DNA from: Physcomitrium patens
Taxonomy: Eukaryota; Streptophyta; Bryopsida; Funariales; Funariaceae
Assembly: GCF_000002425.4 (NCBI RefSeq)
Contig: NC_037275.1
Coordinates: 2,346,587-2,410,586 of the forward strand
Direction: 5' to 3'
DNA length: 64,000 nucleotides
A model generated the notes under the pieces. It did not search any database. It was not told the origin of the DNA and saw only the letters and a program-made list of their open reading frames with translations. This document shows, in pieces, positions 12,430 through 25,587 of the stretch (position 1 is its first letter; every line of letters begins with the position of its first letter). The position numbers and the translations under genes were made by a program.

Positions 12430-13790
12430 ATAGATATTTTTCAATAAATAATGAAAGATGAATTGATTGACATCTTCAAAGATCTCACTATAAGAAATTA
12501 GATTGACAAATATTAAGATATGTATCTTTTCATGAGAAAGCTATGTTATATATTTCTTGTGCTTATTTTTGATGTAAAACTCTATTAGAATATGCTAAAA
12601 AAATCAAATTTGATTGATCTAAGATATTACTTAAGTATATAGCAACTATCTTTTGCTGCAAAGGTCATATAGTTGCTAAAATGGTAAATCTTATTTTTCC
12701 AAGAGACAAGGAACATCTTGTTGTGCACATCAATCCATGCATTTTTTATATATATAATTGTCTTAGAAAAATTGATATTTAAAATCTCTACGAAGGTACT
12801 CTATTATATTCAAACTTGTCTTTGGAATGCACAAACACCACTAAGTATCAACCTTACAAAAATTCTTATTATTACTCATCTATATAGTCTTGTAATTTTT
12901 TTATAATATTTTTTTCAATATACTAGAAGCATAGAAAAATAGTTGCATATAAAAAGACTTCTTTGATTGCATTGATTAAAGTCAATTCATAATCAATAAA
13001 AAATATGCTAGGCAAAGGTACCTCAACAAAAAATTATTTGATCCATGTAAATGGAATCTGATAAGATCTAATTTCTTTCAAGGCCATGAAAAAAAGTACC
13101 ACCATAAATGAGCTTTTGAAAGCCATATACTCAATAATATGTAAAAGCAATATATAATATTTGTTGGTCTTATAGGTGGCATCAATCAACAACATTTTTT
13201 GATTCATGTAAATAAGATTGATTGAATTAACATGAATAAAATAAAATATAAATCACTATTCCACCATTTATTGTTATATGTGCTATATATCAACCTTGGC
13301 AAGTGAAGTCATCAAGCAAGGCTTTAAGCAGTGTACGTCCATCAAATAATGTCTTGATAAACTTTTAACATGTATTATAGATTATCTTTTTTACAATAGA
13401 AAATCTTCCATCTTGTTGGTGCATTGCTGTCAAAACCTCACATGTAAAAATATTTGTAAGCAATAAAGTATTAACACATGAACTTTCAACTACCATCAGC
13501 TTCATATAAGTAGCATGTCTAAGAAGAGCTGATGATGGTTCTTGGTTGTTCTCAAGATTGGTGACTTTGAAGTGCTAATAATTGTCTCTTTTGTCTAGCT
13601 AAGCAACTATCTCAAATGAGCAACTAATTTTTTGAATTGATATCTCTTGCTTTTAAAAGAGCTCAAAAATAGTGCTTTTATAGTCATCATTGTAGTCACA
13701 ATAATACCACATACGATAATCTTTCTTTCAACACTTAGTCATAATGGCATAGTTACAATGTAATGTATAGATTTGGATGTCTTTGAACAA
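12430..13790 (-). pseudogene. Dead Mutator-like (MULE / FAR1-type) transposase
   Basis: On the minus strand, conceptual translation near 13,220-13,140 gives LLIDATYKTNKYYILLLHI, then further on SIFFIDYELTLINAIKEVF (near 13,010-12,950). This is the arrangement of MULE-domain transposases, where the first catalytic Asp lies in an 'LLxDxTYKTNxY' motif and the second in a 'xTDRELALxNAI' motif. An upstream stretch near 13,690-13,740 (DYRMWYYCDYN) is compatible with the N-terminal DNA-binding region. Stops and frame changes are frequent and the sequence is AT-enriched like the neighbouring decayed retroelements. I could not identify terminal inverted repeats, so the limits are those of the recognisable coding remnant. 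Confidence 0.7.
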
Positions 13791-13799
13791 TTATTTCTA

Positions 13800-16700
13800 T
13801 GAATTGTATATTTTTTCTAAATTTGATAGAAAAAGATTTATTATAAAATAGATAGAGAAAAAGAGTAAGAATGACAAAAAAAAAATGTAAAAAGAAGTTG
13901 AGACAAAATTTAAATTTAAATTTAATATATAGACTATTTATAGCTTATTTTGAGGTCGTACATGCTTCTTAAGTAAAAACTTTGCATTGTCAAACATATT
14001 GGCTAATAACTAAAACCTAGAAAAAAATCATGTAGCATGAAATTGCTTAAGGTAATCATTTAAAGAAGGAATTGTATATGTATGTATATGTGTGTTTGTG
14101 TATATATATGTGTAAAAAAGAAAGAGAGATTTTCATAGCAAGAATAGAAATCATCTAGCATATGAGCTTATATAATGTTTGTATTTATTACACGAAAGAC
14201 ATGTGTTGCACTTTTGGCTTATTTTTTTATAAAAAGTAGTTGCAAAAAAATCATCTCTTAATATTGCATGTGAGTTTTAGTCTAGACCCATGTTAACACT
14301 AATAAATTCTTATAAATTCAATTCACAATTTAGTTTAGATCCCACTTTAACATTAATAAATTCTTATAAAATTAAGTTACAACTTTATCTAGATCCTATC
14401 CCCATGTTAATAAATTCCTATAAATTTAAGTTTCAACTTATAATATTATTTTTTATCATTTCTTTTTCATTTAAATATTAATAAAATGTTAATTTGTTCC
14501 ATATAAGTGATTCTAAAAACTTCATATCTTAAACTTTCAATACATGTATGAAAGATCATATTTTAACAATTGTACCAAATCACCACCACATTTTCAGTCT
14601 TTTATTGCTAACCTTTAAAATTTCAATGAACTTTTTAAATAAGTCAAAATGAACAACAAATGCAACAAGTTTTTTAAAAAATAGGCACCAAATACAGCAA
14701 GAAGTAAGACCCACCTTCAAATATTGGAATTTCTCTGCATTGTCAACATTGTTGATAGACAAATGATTACTTTTTCTCAAATATCAATATTATTTTTTAG
14801 TATTTAGATATAATCATTTTTCTCCTTAATAAAGTAGTTACATATAAAAAAATATCTATTATGATTATAATTTGCAATCCATTATAAATACAATTAAATA
14901 CATTTGATTTATCCAAAAAGAATTAGTTACAATTAAAAAGACTCAATGCGTTAAATTATGTTATCTTATAAAGCTTTAGTAATTCCAGCCCAAAGCTAAT
15001 AAAAGATATGATGAGTCTTTTTGCCTTTAGCTTGTTTGACAACTTGTGACTGTGATCATGATACATTAAAATGTCAGACTACATTATTTGCATATGCTAT
15101 AAATCTGAAATATCGACCTTGTACATGTATTATTAAGAAGTTTACTTAGTAGTGTTATAACAAAGACGCGTTTGAAAAATCTAGCAATTTGAAACCTTAG
15201 TAATTGTAATATTTCAATGTAAAAAATAATATCCAATTCAAAAAGTATTAAGCCATATCTAAAAATGAATTGGTTACAAATATAATACAATATATTTCAT
15301 GAATAATCAACTAATATTTTTAGTTATTAAAGAGCTAATCATAGATTTCATAGCTTGGCAGATAGAAATTTAATTTATTTTTACATTCCAAATAGAATTA
15401 AACAAAAAAATATGCCAACCTTGTCCTCCAAAATTTGCAACAAAAATTGCTCTTAAGAACATATGAGAGTCAAGATTGACAATTGCTAATACCATTGAAG
15501 TTAAAAATTATTGTTGAATTAGGCATATCTGATGAATTGGATACAAAAAGCTAGTATCACCCTCTCTCTCTATCTAAAGTAAATACCAACAATTTTATAA
15601 TACATGACATGCCTATTCCATACAATTGCAGCTTATCTCAAGGATAAATCTTCAACATATATAATATTTATACTAAATACAAATTGATCCTATTAATAAC
15701 AACAAATCAATTTATATGTAGCAAAAATATTTTAGAAAGTTTAATTGATTAATAAAAGCAAAGGTTGGAATATTTACAAATTGGATAAAAATTATAAAGG
15801 TGATTAATTATTGAAATCTCCTAACAAAATATAATCTCTTTGCAGTGGATGCCACATGGTTATTGTATAGCTTGTACTCAAATAAAAAAAATACTAGTTT
15901 CTATAACCTTTAAAAGATCAGTTACAATTTTTTTTTTTAAGTAAGCTTTGGCCAAGAGATAAAGGAATCAGGAGTTGGCAAATACTAATCTATAATATCA
16001 CTTTCTTCAATAAGATGGTAAAATTCATGTAAAAAAGAGGCTGTTTAGCTGCCACAAAATTAATAAAACTACAAGCACTGAATACAAAAATCAAATAAGA
16101 GACAAAGAAAGCAATTCTTGCCAAATCTTCTACGAAGGTAGTCCATATAGGAGAAATAAGAAAAGATTTAGAAGGACGAAAAGCATTACAAAGTCAATTT
16201 TTCAACAAATTGGTCATCTTCTTGATAAAATAATGATTCTAAAGAAAAAATGCCACACCAACTTTACTTGATTTGATTTTTGTATGCAACAAGAGTCATA
16301 ATGATTGCATGCAACAAGACTTGTGATGAGGATCTAGAAAAGAAATGTGTGATGTGATAAAAGTTACTGCAGTACATTGTCAAATAGCAATACCATTTTA
16401 CACCTCAAAATAGTTACAAAATGTGTAGTGTCATGCAATGAAAGCAAAAAAATTAACATTGCATTAAAATTTTAAGAGTGAAAAAGCATGTAAAAGATTA
16501 GCATAATTTAAGAGACATCAAATAAATAATAACAAACCATTGATATCAATAGATTTATTAACCAAAAAAATAAGTATTAAATACCTATTCACATCAATTT
16601 TAACTAAAAGTAGAAAAAATAATTAAAGTTGTAATATTAGTGGTCTATAAAAATTATTTAAAAGAGTATTAAAAAAACTTAAAATTTTAATATTTAAAAA

Positions 16701-17459
16701 ACTAAAAAAAGATGATAAGAGATCTCTAATATTATTTATGTACAAACTTTGAGAGTTCTAATATTGCCTATATACAAACTTATAGTGACCTAATAAAGTC
16801 TAGTTGCTTGGCAAACTTTAATTCTTTTAAACCAATTTAATAAAAGCTATTAGATTACAAATTTTATATTAAATAAAATTTTCTAACTAAGTAATACAAG
16901 ATTTTTTAGCCAAGGCAATGTTGTGTGAGGCAAAAACTATTGTCTATTTTTCTTTTTTCTTTCAAATCCTAGCTTATCCTAGATGCTAATAAAAGCTTAA
17001 AAGTTTTTGTCCTTCTTTGTAGGCATCAAGATTGATGCTTACATTTTTTTACATATTTACTACAAAAAAAGGTTTTAATTAAGATTAGTAATTTCACTAC
17101 TTATTATTATCTAACTTCCTTTTAAAAATAACATGCAACATATAACTTTGCTAATTCACTTGTCTAAAAAATTCAACTTTTAGGTGTCATATTACCATTT
17201 TTAAAAAATAAAGTACTTTGATATAAAATCATTGGAACTACCTTGAACATTGAATTCTATGGCCCAAAAATATTATATGCTTATTGTAGCTCCACTACCT
17301 ATAAATTGATGTCTTGCATTGCATTGCACTCCAAAAAGATACAAGAATATAGTGCTTAATTGCATGCTTTCATAAGAAATAATTTTTAAAATAAAAATGG
17401 TTTATGGAGATGGTATATATATATATATATATATACTAAATAATAAAATAAAATTTTAT
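13800..17459. other. AT-rich intergenic DNA without a recognised gene
   Basis: Only short open frames without motifs. Contains a TA/TG-rich simple repeat near 14,070-14,115, a three-unit tandem repeat at 14281-14440, and a (TA)n run near 17,415-17,436. Composition is like that of the decayed retroelements, so ancient repeats are likely, but I could not assign any. Confidence 0.5.
14281..14440 (+). repeat. Imperfect tandem repeat, three units of about 55 bp
   Basis: Three consecutive units begin TCTAGACCC / TTTAGATCCC / TCTAGATCC and each contains an (A)ATAAATTC(T/C)TATAAA core followed by a CAA(T/C)TT-type block. The short open frame across them therefore repeats LINSYK three times. The repeated reading comes from the tandem repeat and is not evidence of a gene. 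Confidence 0.7.
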
Positions 17460-20400
17460 TTTAGTTGTATCATTTTAAACCATTTATAAATGATATAACT
17501 AAAATAAAGTTTCTTCCCAATTCAAAACCATTCTTCTTGGTAAATCTACTATTGGCAGGCGTAGGAGGAAGGGAACCCAAAGCTACTGTTCAATGTTCAG
17601 TATTTAAGTGGGTGGTTTTCACTACCACCGCCATTTGGGTCAACCGATGTTGCTGTTTGGCTCATGGCGTCATTAGACTGCAGCTTGAGCCCATTCGACA
17701 GCAGATCTTCCTTCTCCGCACAGAGACACACACGCAGAGACAGGAATTGGTCGTAATAGAATAGAAAAGAAAAAGAATCAGAACCATGGCGTTTAATGCC
17801 TTGAACAGAGAGTCCGAAGATAATAGACTTGTGCAGCACCAGGAGGGAGTGGAAGAAGGAAATGCTCTTAGTGTTCCAGGCTGAGAGTGCCAGTGCTTCT
17901 GTCGCAACTGGGATCACGCATTGATTTAAGCTTCTTCTGCCTGGATGCTGCCAGCACTGTGGCTACAAGATCTATCCATCCCAGTACAAACAAACACACA
18001 GAAACAATATTTACTCCTTCGGGATGCGGAGCCTGCTGCCAGTGAAGTGTGAAGGATTTCAGAGTCGAACCAAGTTGGTGGTGGAGTGAGAGGAAGGGTT
18101 GGGGCGGCAGCTTCATTGAGCTCTCACACGCGCGCGTGTATGTGGGAGTGGGAGTGGGTTCGTGTGTTACTGCTGCAGTGGGAAGAAGATTATTGAATGG
18201 CGCTAGATAGGAAGCCATACAACAATGATACTGTTATGATGTAGGGGCGGATAGCTGTCCCACACGACTTGCAACATGCGTACTTGCGGCGAGTCCGATC
18301 TAGCGGCATCACCATCAGAATCACTCCATTTATGATTCATTCATCAGGGTCTTATTGAGCAGGATCTTCTCCCGATGTCCTTACTCTCGCCCCGTACCCT
18401 TACCTCTTTCCCGGTTGGTGACTAGTCCGCGTTCCCGCAATTTCCAGCCAGCCGGTCAGAATGCCAACCTCTATGTCACTGCAACCATATATTTGTTAGG
18501 TGAGGTACTTTCTCTGGGGGCCATCTGCTCTTCTTTCCCAAATTGAAAACCTCAGCTTTGTAGTAAAATATTACATTGCTTCCTTAAGAAAGGTTATCAC
18601 ATTCGTCAAATGTAAAAGAAAAAGAAAAAGAAAGTAAATTCTGCGTCTGTGAGGAAAAGTTACACCACCCACAACCAAAACGGAGTGGACAAAAATCCAT
18701 CAAGGGAAAAACAATCATGAAACATAATTACATGATGCGTCGAAGCAGAGTAAACATGAAGCAATGCCAACAGGTTATAATAGAAAGAGGAGGGGTGCTG
18801 AAATCGCCAAAAGTGGCACATATTTTTGGAAAAGGGAGGTGCGTTGGGCCACAGCAGGTCAGAAATCAATCCAGTATCATACGGGGAACCGAATAATAAT
18901 GTTTGCAGGAGCTAGAGTGCCCGCATGCTGTCGTAAGGGCTGATCCATGAAGGTGTAAAATAGAATCTTTGCGGCATGGGAGATGCAACCAGGAGACGGC
19001 AATGAAGGGTTCATATGGCAAATTAAATAGATACCAGATGCCGTTCTTGGTTTTAATGGAATCAGTAGAGGAGCGGGGAAAAAAATAGAATTATAATAAT
19101 CCTTTTTAAATGCTACAATAAAAGTAGAAGAAACGTGAGGTCGATGAAATAATCTACGAGTATCTGATCTTTCTGTCGAAACTCAGAGGTACTTGTACCA
19201 TCTTTCCAGGTTGTAAAAATGCGGTGTATCGATGATTGACTACAAACAACTGTGCATCGATTGTGAATTTAAGTGTTGCATGGTGTTGCCCTAAATAGAT
19301 CAATCGAAGCGTCATACTGTGAGGATAATTCCTTTGGAATCCCATCGTGACACTCGCTATTGCTAACAAGCGGCACGTTTGCAACAAAATCCTTGTGATG
19401 GTTATGCACCATATTTGTGACACTCATCATCATTTTTGGAGGTATCTGCAAGTTCTTGTCATATTCGTATTGCTATTTTCAGAACATAAGAATTTCGAAC
19501 TCAGATTCTCTTACATTCAAAACCGCTGGAAGTTATCGGGTTCTCCGTGCATTGCAATCCGCGAAGAATGAGTTAATATTCTGTTAATCATAGATTGATA
19601 CAGTCGGAAGGCTATAGCAAGGGTCTCTCCAGCAGAGCCTTGAGCGTAATCAAGAATGGAGATGTAATCACCTGCAAGACTACTCTGTGAACTATCTTGT
19701 TCAGAAGCTGACAGTGATGAATTCAGTCAGATGCAAGTACAAAAGACGATTTTAATATGCACTGCTCTTCCCTGGTGAACAGATTCACCTGATCTCGAAG
19801 GTTCACGAGCTTGAGCATGATGCTTAAGAAATGACATGAAAACAGAGGAAGTGAAGTTATGTCTCTGAAGCATTTAAAGAAAAACATATATTGCCGGAGT
19901 GGTGGTGAGCTTCGACAGGAATGAAGATCACTTTCCCGGTTACTTGCTGCAGATAACCGCAAGGATCTTCGCAGAACTTCAAGTGGAAGAAAGCAGAAGA
20001 AGCGATAGTCCTTTGTTCCATTGATTGTGGAAAGGAAAACGAAGCCCAGCGATGGTAGGACCAGTGAGGCAGGCCTCAAGTCAAAATAGTGTCAGGCTTC
20101 TGCGCCACAGCCGTGGACATCTGTGGGGGAAAATTCTTGGATAGGCGAGTGGTGGGGTCGCCCCTAGGACCTGTCCGAGACCCCAACATCCCTACGACTC
20201 GTAAGAAAGAAGAGAAAGTCTCTAAAATTTCTTCTTACCCTATTGCTGTTAAAACGCCAACAAGCCCTTGCCTCTCGGATAGGTTCCTTACACGTTTTGT
20301 TCTTCGTCATCATTCTGTTGGACATGAATATCTAGTCAGAAGCGAGGAACCGATCGACTCAAGCTTTTGTATGTGAAATTCCACCAAGTGTGAATTGCGA

Positions 20401-21280
20401 AACTGCTGAGGCTTGAGCATGCGGAGCGCGAGACGCTTCAGTGTGGAGGGCGATCTGTTTAGGGACTGGTCGATCTACATGCGGAATATGCAGTTCTTAT
20501 ATCTCTGGCGTGCGGATGCTACACGGTTGCCAATCTGATTCATTTTGTAACGTAGAATTTAGTACTATATATTCCTGGATTACTGAGGGCGGGGTTTGAC
20601 GCCTGCGCACTTCAGTGCCGTCCAGTTGCACGTGCAAACATATTGGAGAAAGAGGACTGCTGGGTATTCAGGTTATCTACCGGAGGAAGTGACGGCGGTC
20701 GGAACAGGTCCGTAAGCAGTGGCATGAGGTTGTCTAGGTCACATCCTATACATGGTCGGAGCATCGTGCCACCGACATTGGGCATACTACCAAAAATAGT
20801 TTCTTAGGATCGGAAAAGAACCTTCTTCATTAATAGTAAGAGAGATTGTGGGGGACTTGCAACTCCCTATTTGTAACATCAGCGATCTCTCCGTAATTTG
20901 TTTGCAAGAGTGATTGCGTCTTGGACACGACAGAACCTCGTGTTTCTGCCATCATCGAATGGAATTCCAGCACACATAGGAGGTGACCTTACAAATTCCG
21001 TGACATCTCTATTTTGAGGTAAGGATCGTTGTAGACATCTGGTTCGTGTGCAATCAGCAAGCCGCCTGGGGATGTACGACGAGCAGTGCGTGCTTCTAAG
21101 AGAACTCTCATTCATGGGAGACCACGCTAGATGGATGACGCGGCTCCAGAACTGGCAGCTTGTAACAGCATGGTGTAGGACCAGCGGCGTCAACCATTGC
21201 GGTTGTGTAATAGTGTAACACAATTTTTAGTATTAGTGAAGAAGAGCTGTGGCGTTCTGCAACAGCTTGCATCCGATTGC
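17460..21280. other. Region upstream of the GARP gene, no coding sequence assigned
   Basis: Base composition changes from AT-rich to ordinary near 17,500. Several open frames of 60-118 codons exist on both strands, but none has a recognisable domain and they overlap one another. The stretch probably holds promoter, 5' UTR and intergenic sequence of the GARP gene. A TATA-like ACTATATATTCC lies at about 20,563-20,574, roughly 700 bp upstream of the start codon. No transcript start can be proved from sequence. Confidence 0.4.
18126..18139. repeat. Alternating purine-pyrimidine palindrome
   Basis: A perfect 14-bp palindrome, ACACGCGCGCGTGT, inside a longer alternating purine/pyrimidine stretch. 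Such sequence can adopt Z-DNA. It lies in the GC-rich block about 3.1 kb upstream of the GARP start codon; any regulatory role is speculative. Confidence 0.5.
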
Positions 21281-22169
21281 ATGGATTTTCTAGGGAAACA
21301 GAGCCTCGACGGCAGCGAGGAAGATAGGGACATCGATGGTGGTGCTGGGAGTCAAACCAGCCCTCGAGTCTCGTCAGAGGATCTATCGTCAGAGAGCAAC
21401 ACAACTTCCACTACTAATGCTCAGGATTCGGCTGCCAATGGTGCGAGAACCCCTGGCTGTCGAGGGAAGGTTCGGCAATATGTGCGCTCCAGATTGCCGA
21501 GACTGCGGTGGACAGCCGACCTCCACCACTGTTTTAAGGTGGCCGTAGAACGACTAGGTGGGCACGAGAGTAAGTACATGCTGGACACCTTAGCCCTCTT
21601 ATCTCCCTTATTGATCAGAAAGTGTATAGAGTTTTGTGTTGGTTTGTCACGGTGCAAAGCCTCCTTGATCACGCGAAGGTGCGCCAATCCTCAGTCGACA
21701 GGCATCGGCATGGCATGCTTTACGATTTCTGAATCTGTGGGATCGCTTGATAGCAGTGTTTGCCCCACGGCTTTCCACTTCGAGACTGTGTTTGTATATA
21801 ATGTAATATGCAGATGCATCCGAGGAAGGGCATTTTAATGAGTGCGATTAACGCTACAGCACATGGAAAGTTGAACCTTTTTTTTTCTGCCCATCAATCA
21901 TCATCGCTACTGAAGCTTTTCTACCTGAGATAGTAGTTCCAAAATAGTAGGGATTTGCGCCTTTCGACCGATGCATATTATTACACTACGCTTTGACGTA
22001 GTGTGACTCAGCATTAGTAGGAAGTAGTGAGTACCTGTCCTCGTCGTTACGACGTTGGTAGGATAATGATAGTGTGTCAACACACAATACTCATTGTAGT
22101 GCATTGGTTTCGGAGTAATTTGTGCAGATAAAATACTGGCCCAGAGTTGATTCAGAAAGTACTAACAGT

Positions 22170-22200
<31 letters not shown>

Positions 22201-23509
22201 CTTGATGTTGTTTTTTTCATTCTGAATCAGAAGCAACACCTAAGATGGTATTGCAGCTCATGGATGTGAAAGGCCTAACCATCGCTCACGTCAAAAGCCA
22301 CCTACAGGTTCGAGGAATTCAAACCAAGCCTTGAACTTTTACATATCAAGCCTGCAGTAGGTTAAGATAAATTACTTGGAGGAAACTTGCTGGTGGTTTC
22401 CAGATTGCTGCAGGAAATGGTTGAACAAATTTCCAGATTATAAACTACCGTTGGACCTATTACGGTAAATATCAGTCTTCGGTTTTTCTAGACTCCAGGT
22501 GGCAGTGTTTATCTCGATCATATCTATCCTCATTGATGGAATCGAACTCAATAATGTCGCAGATGTATAGGAGCATGAAGAACGACGAGAGCGTTCAATC
22601 TGGTAGGTTCTCTCTAAGTGACCCAGTTGCTTTAAATGCCATTAGATCAAGATGCTAGTTATCCCTCTATACTCCCTATTAGGGTCTGCAGCAGCTAGTA
22701 ACAATCTGGTTATACCTGGGTTACATGACCTCAGAGTCTTCTAGTCCACGTAGATACAGTTATCATCGTCAGTAGAGAAGCAAATGCAAGTTGTCTCAAG
22801 CATTACCCGAAGCAGTGGTTAGATGATCGTTACTCACATTTTGAGTCACATCTTGAGATGTGACGTTCTGAAGACAGCTGAAGATCACTTTTGTCTGTTT
22901 ACCTTGTCACAGATATCGGCTACTGGAGAGAAGGGCACTTACATCCCACGAACCTTTGGCTACAGGCCACTCCAGAGCGCAGTAGGATTAGCGATGTGCT
23001 GATCCATGAGCAGACAGCGGAAATACCAATGAGATCAAGCTCCGTCAAGAAGCAGCTGGAGACAGAATGGGAAATGCGGCGACGAGAATACGATGCGCGA
23101 ATAACATTTACGATGCTGATGGAGGGCCGAGTAGAATACCCGGCGATTATCACTCCAACCACCAGGGTTGAATCTCGATCTTCCACTCAGCTTCTCAAGC
23201 TCCTGGATGGGTCGGGTGACAGTGGACCTGGCAGACGAAGACCGTCTGACGTCTGGACACCCTTTTCAGAGCTTGACTTCAAGAACCAGCAGGTTTGCAA
23301 TTATGCTCTCACCCCCAGTCCATGTACAATTTAGGATCCTTCTCTAGTTGAAAACGGATTACTTACATTCTTTTGTTTCACAAAAAGTGTCGTATGGCGT
23401 GATTTGAGAACGCAAACAGCATGTACTGGATTTCGTATACTTTGTATACAATCATATGCCTGTGCATACGAGGTAAATTATCTTTACTTACATCTTGTAG
23501 TAGTAAAAG

Positions 23510-23545
<36 letters not shown>

Positions 23546-24132
23546 TCACATTTATTGATCTTATTGAAGATCAGTTATTTCCTGAACTGCAGGATGATGC
23601 ACACCGTAACCCATTTCCCAGCTTTGCATCACGTCGGTTAGACATAACCTCAAGATACACCAACGATCCCCTTAAATTTCAGGGCTGTGAGATTCACAAA
23701 CAGCAATCCGACTTAACCAGGCCACAGACGCAACGGCCCACAGTGCAGGATTCATTTGATCGGTATAGCTACGACCACAATTCCGAATGCAACTGGAGAC
23801 AAAACAGATACTCGACGGACCCAAACAGCTCCCTTTCCCTGTCACGCCCGCACTCATGGCCAGGCTGTACAGTTCCGAGTCAGAAGGGTATTATCTTGAG
23901 CCATCGGAGTACAGCTATGGCAACGAAGCCTGTTCCTATTGTTGACTTCTTGTCGTCACCCCAGAGCAGGAATATTGGGCGCAAGGGGGCTCCAGGGGAT
24001 GGTCTCAGGCTCCACTTGACCATGTCAACAGGGTCAGGTAGCGAAGGTCATGACGAAGGACCAGAGAGTTTATACCGCAAGAAAGAGGAGGATGTGGACC
24101 TTACGTTGGATCTTACAATGTCTACAAGATGA
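21281..24132 (+). CDS. GARP (Myb-like) transcription factor, five exons
   Basis: Exons 21281-21569, 22231-22307, 22563-22602, 22913-23292 and 23593-24132 join in frame with GT-AG introns of 661, 255, 310 and 300 bp to give 441 residues. Residues about 72-128 form a GARP DNA-binding domain: LPRLRWTADLHHCFKVAVE, then GGHEKATPKMVLQLMDVKG and the family signature AHVKSHLQMYRS. In this family the helix-turn-helix binds DNA in the nucleus. The domain is closest to the KANADI-neighbouring Arabidopsis group typified by At2g38300 and At2g40260. It lacks the MYB-CC coiled coil. The last residues contain LTLDL (432-436), an LxLxL EAR-type repression motif, so a repressor role is likely. The acidic Ser-rich N-terminus and the middle are probably disordered. 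The start is the first in-frame ATG. An oddity is Cys in LHHCF where Arg is usual. A possible poly(A) element AATAAG lies at 24216. Confidence 0.9.
22171..22200 (+). repeat. Poly-T run in intron 1
   Basis: Thirty consecutive T residues about 30 bp before the 3' splice site of GARP intron 1. It can act as an unusually long polypyrimidine tract and is a likely site of length variation. Confidence 0.9.
23511..23540. repeat. (TA)15 microsatellite in intron 4
   Basis: Uninterrupted TA dinucleotides inside GARP intron 4. The apparent YIYIYI open frame over it is an artefact of the repeat. Confidence 0.9.
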
Positions 24133-25140
24133 CGACAGTTGAGTGTACAGGTGTACCATCTGAGATTATACGTAGAACATCATATAAGTATAACTTGTCC
24201 CTGTAGGGTTTTTTCAATAAGCATAATGTTAGAAATGGAATTATCCTGGTATTTGTAGGTTCTTCGATCTTCTGAAGTTAGAGAATAATTTCATATCTCA
24301 TTATGATCATTGAACAAGAACATCCCTCACGTTCATATAGATTTGAACCAGGGACTAAAAGGAAGAACTGATCTGCTGCGGTTGCAGACAAGAGTTGCAA
24401 TTTAGGAGTCTTAGTCCAACAGCTCAAGGAAGGACGATTTCACGACGTGATCCTAATCATCGATGCAAAAGGTGATGTACATACAGTAGTATTGTTAAAG
24501 ATTATATCAAGAGAGAATGATCCGAGTTAAGTCATCTAGCTGCAAACAGAGTTATAATTACGGACAGGAAGTTTGCTGCATTTCCTATTGTACACTTCCA
24601 ATGCTCGAGGTTGACTTTCTTCAGTCTCAGCTGGGCCGTTCAGCTTCTAATTCATCATAAGTACTAGTATCTTGCAGATGGCCAGGTTGGCCTCATTGGT
24701 TGTTGCGGAGAGTCAGAAGGCCGATATGCTTCTGTCGGTGTATCTATCTCCGAACATCTGTGAATCAAACCTAGTTGCGCGTCATGGCGGCGACCAACGC
24801 TCACTGTCCCAACCTTCAAAACTAGGCTATGGCTACGAGAGGATTACACTTAAAGGACCACCTCCTCACCTGGAAGCAGATTCATTTTCCTGCGGTTTGC
24901 CAGTCAACAGACGGAGTTCTTCTCATTCCAGGACTCAGCTTACCGCTAAATATGGCACATGTATATTTACCTCCCGCGCAGAGAAAGATCTCTGACGTTA
25001 CAGCATTCCAGAACACAAGCTTGGAATGTTCGTAGACATTCCAAAGGACCACTAGCAGCTGGTATCCTTTCCCGCGCTGACACGAACACGAAAGCATGGC
25101 ATCCACATCACCAGGCAGAAATTCTTTGCATGCTCCCGGG

Positions 25141-25178
25141 TATACTGTCATTTATGAAATATACTGTCATTTATGAAA
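25141..25178. repeat. Two perfect tandem 19-bp units
   Basis: TATACTGTCATTTATGAAA occurs twice in direct succession, 2 x 19 bp without mismatch, about 1 kb downstream of the GARP stop codon. Confidence 0.9.
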
Positions 25179-25253
25179 TATAAAATATTAGCATTTCAAG
25201 ATCAAGAATGCCTCTGATGTATCAAGAATCTTTACAAAACACCAAAAGGTGTG

Positions 25254-25293
25254 TTTTATTTTATTTTATTTTATTTTATTTTTTTTTATTTCC
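25254..25293. repeat. TTTTA microsatellite
   Basis: About five TTTTA units followed by a longer T run, in the AT-rich part downstream of the GARP gene. Confidence 0.85.
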
Positions 25294-25556
25294 TTCAATA
25301 CACCAATGTGTGATTCCCCAAAAATCTATAGGCAGATTTAATTATTCCCCTAATATGTTGAATTGAAAAATGTGCATTCCTAATTCTATTTCAATGTGCC
25401 AAAAAAAGTTGTCTATGCATCATTTTTGTTGTGGATTGATTTACACATGATCATGAATATAGTCTCAACATAGAAGTTTTAATCAATTCAACACCATCAG
25501 TCAAAACAATTCCACAAATACCTTTTATTCTATCATGTTTTTTTTTAATAATAATA

Positions 25557-25587
<31 letters not shown>

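Noticed and set aside
14290-14481. Protein with repeated LINSYK motif
   Set aside because: The repetition comes from a 55-bp tandem DNA repeat; no start context and AT-rich surroundings.
17597-17917. 106-codon minus-strand frame upstream of the GARP gene
   Set aside because: No domain and overlapping frames on both strands. Composition alone makes such frames likely in this non-AT-rich stretch.
24672-24995. Possible extra exon after the GARP stop (starts after TGCAG)
   Set aside because: The GARP frame ends with a proper stop and a typical C-terminal EAR motif. No splice donor in the last exon supports joining, and the peptide has no recognisable features.
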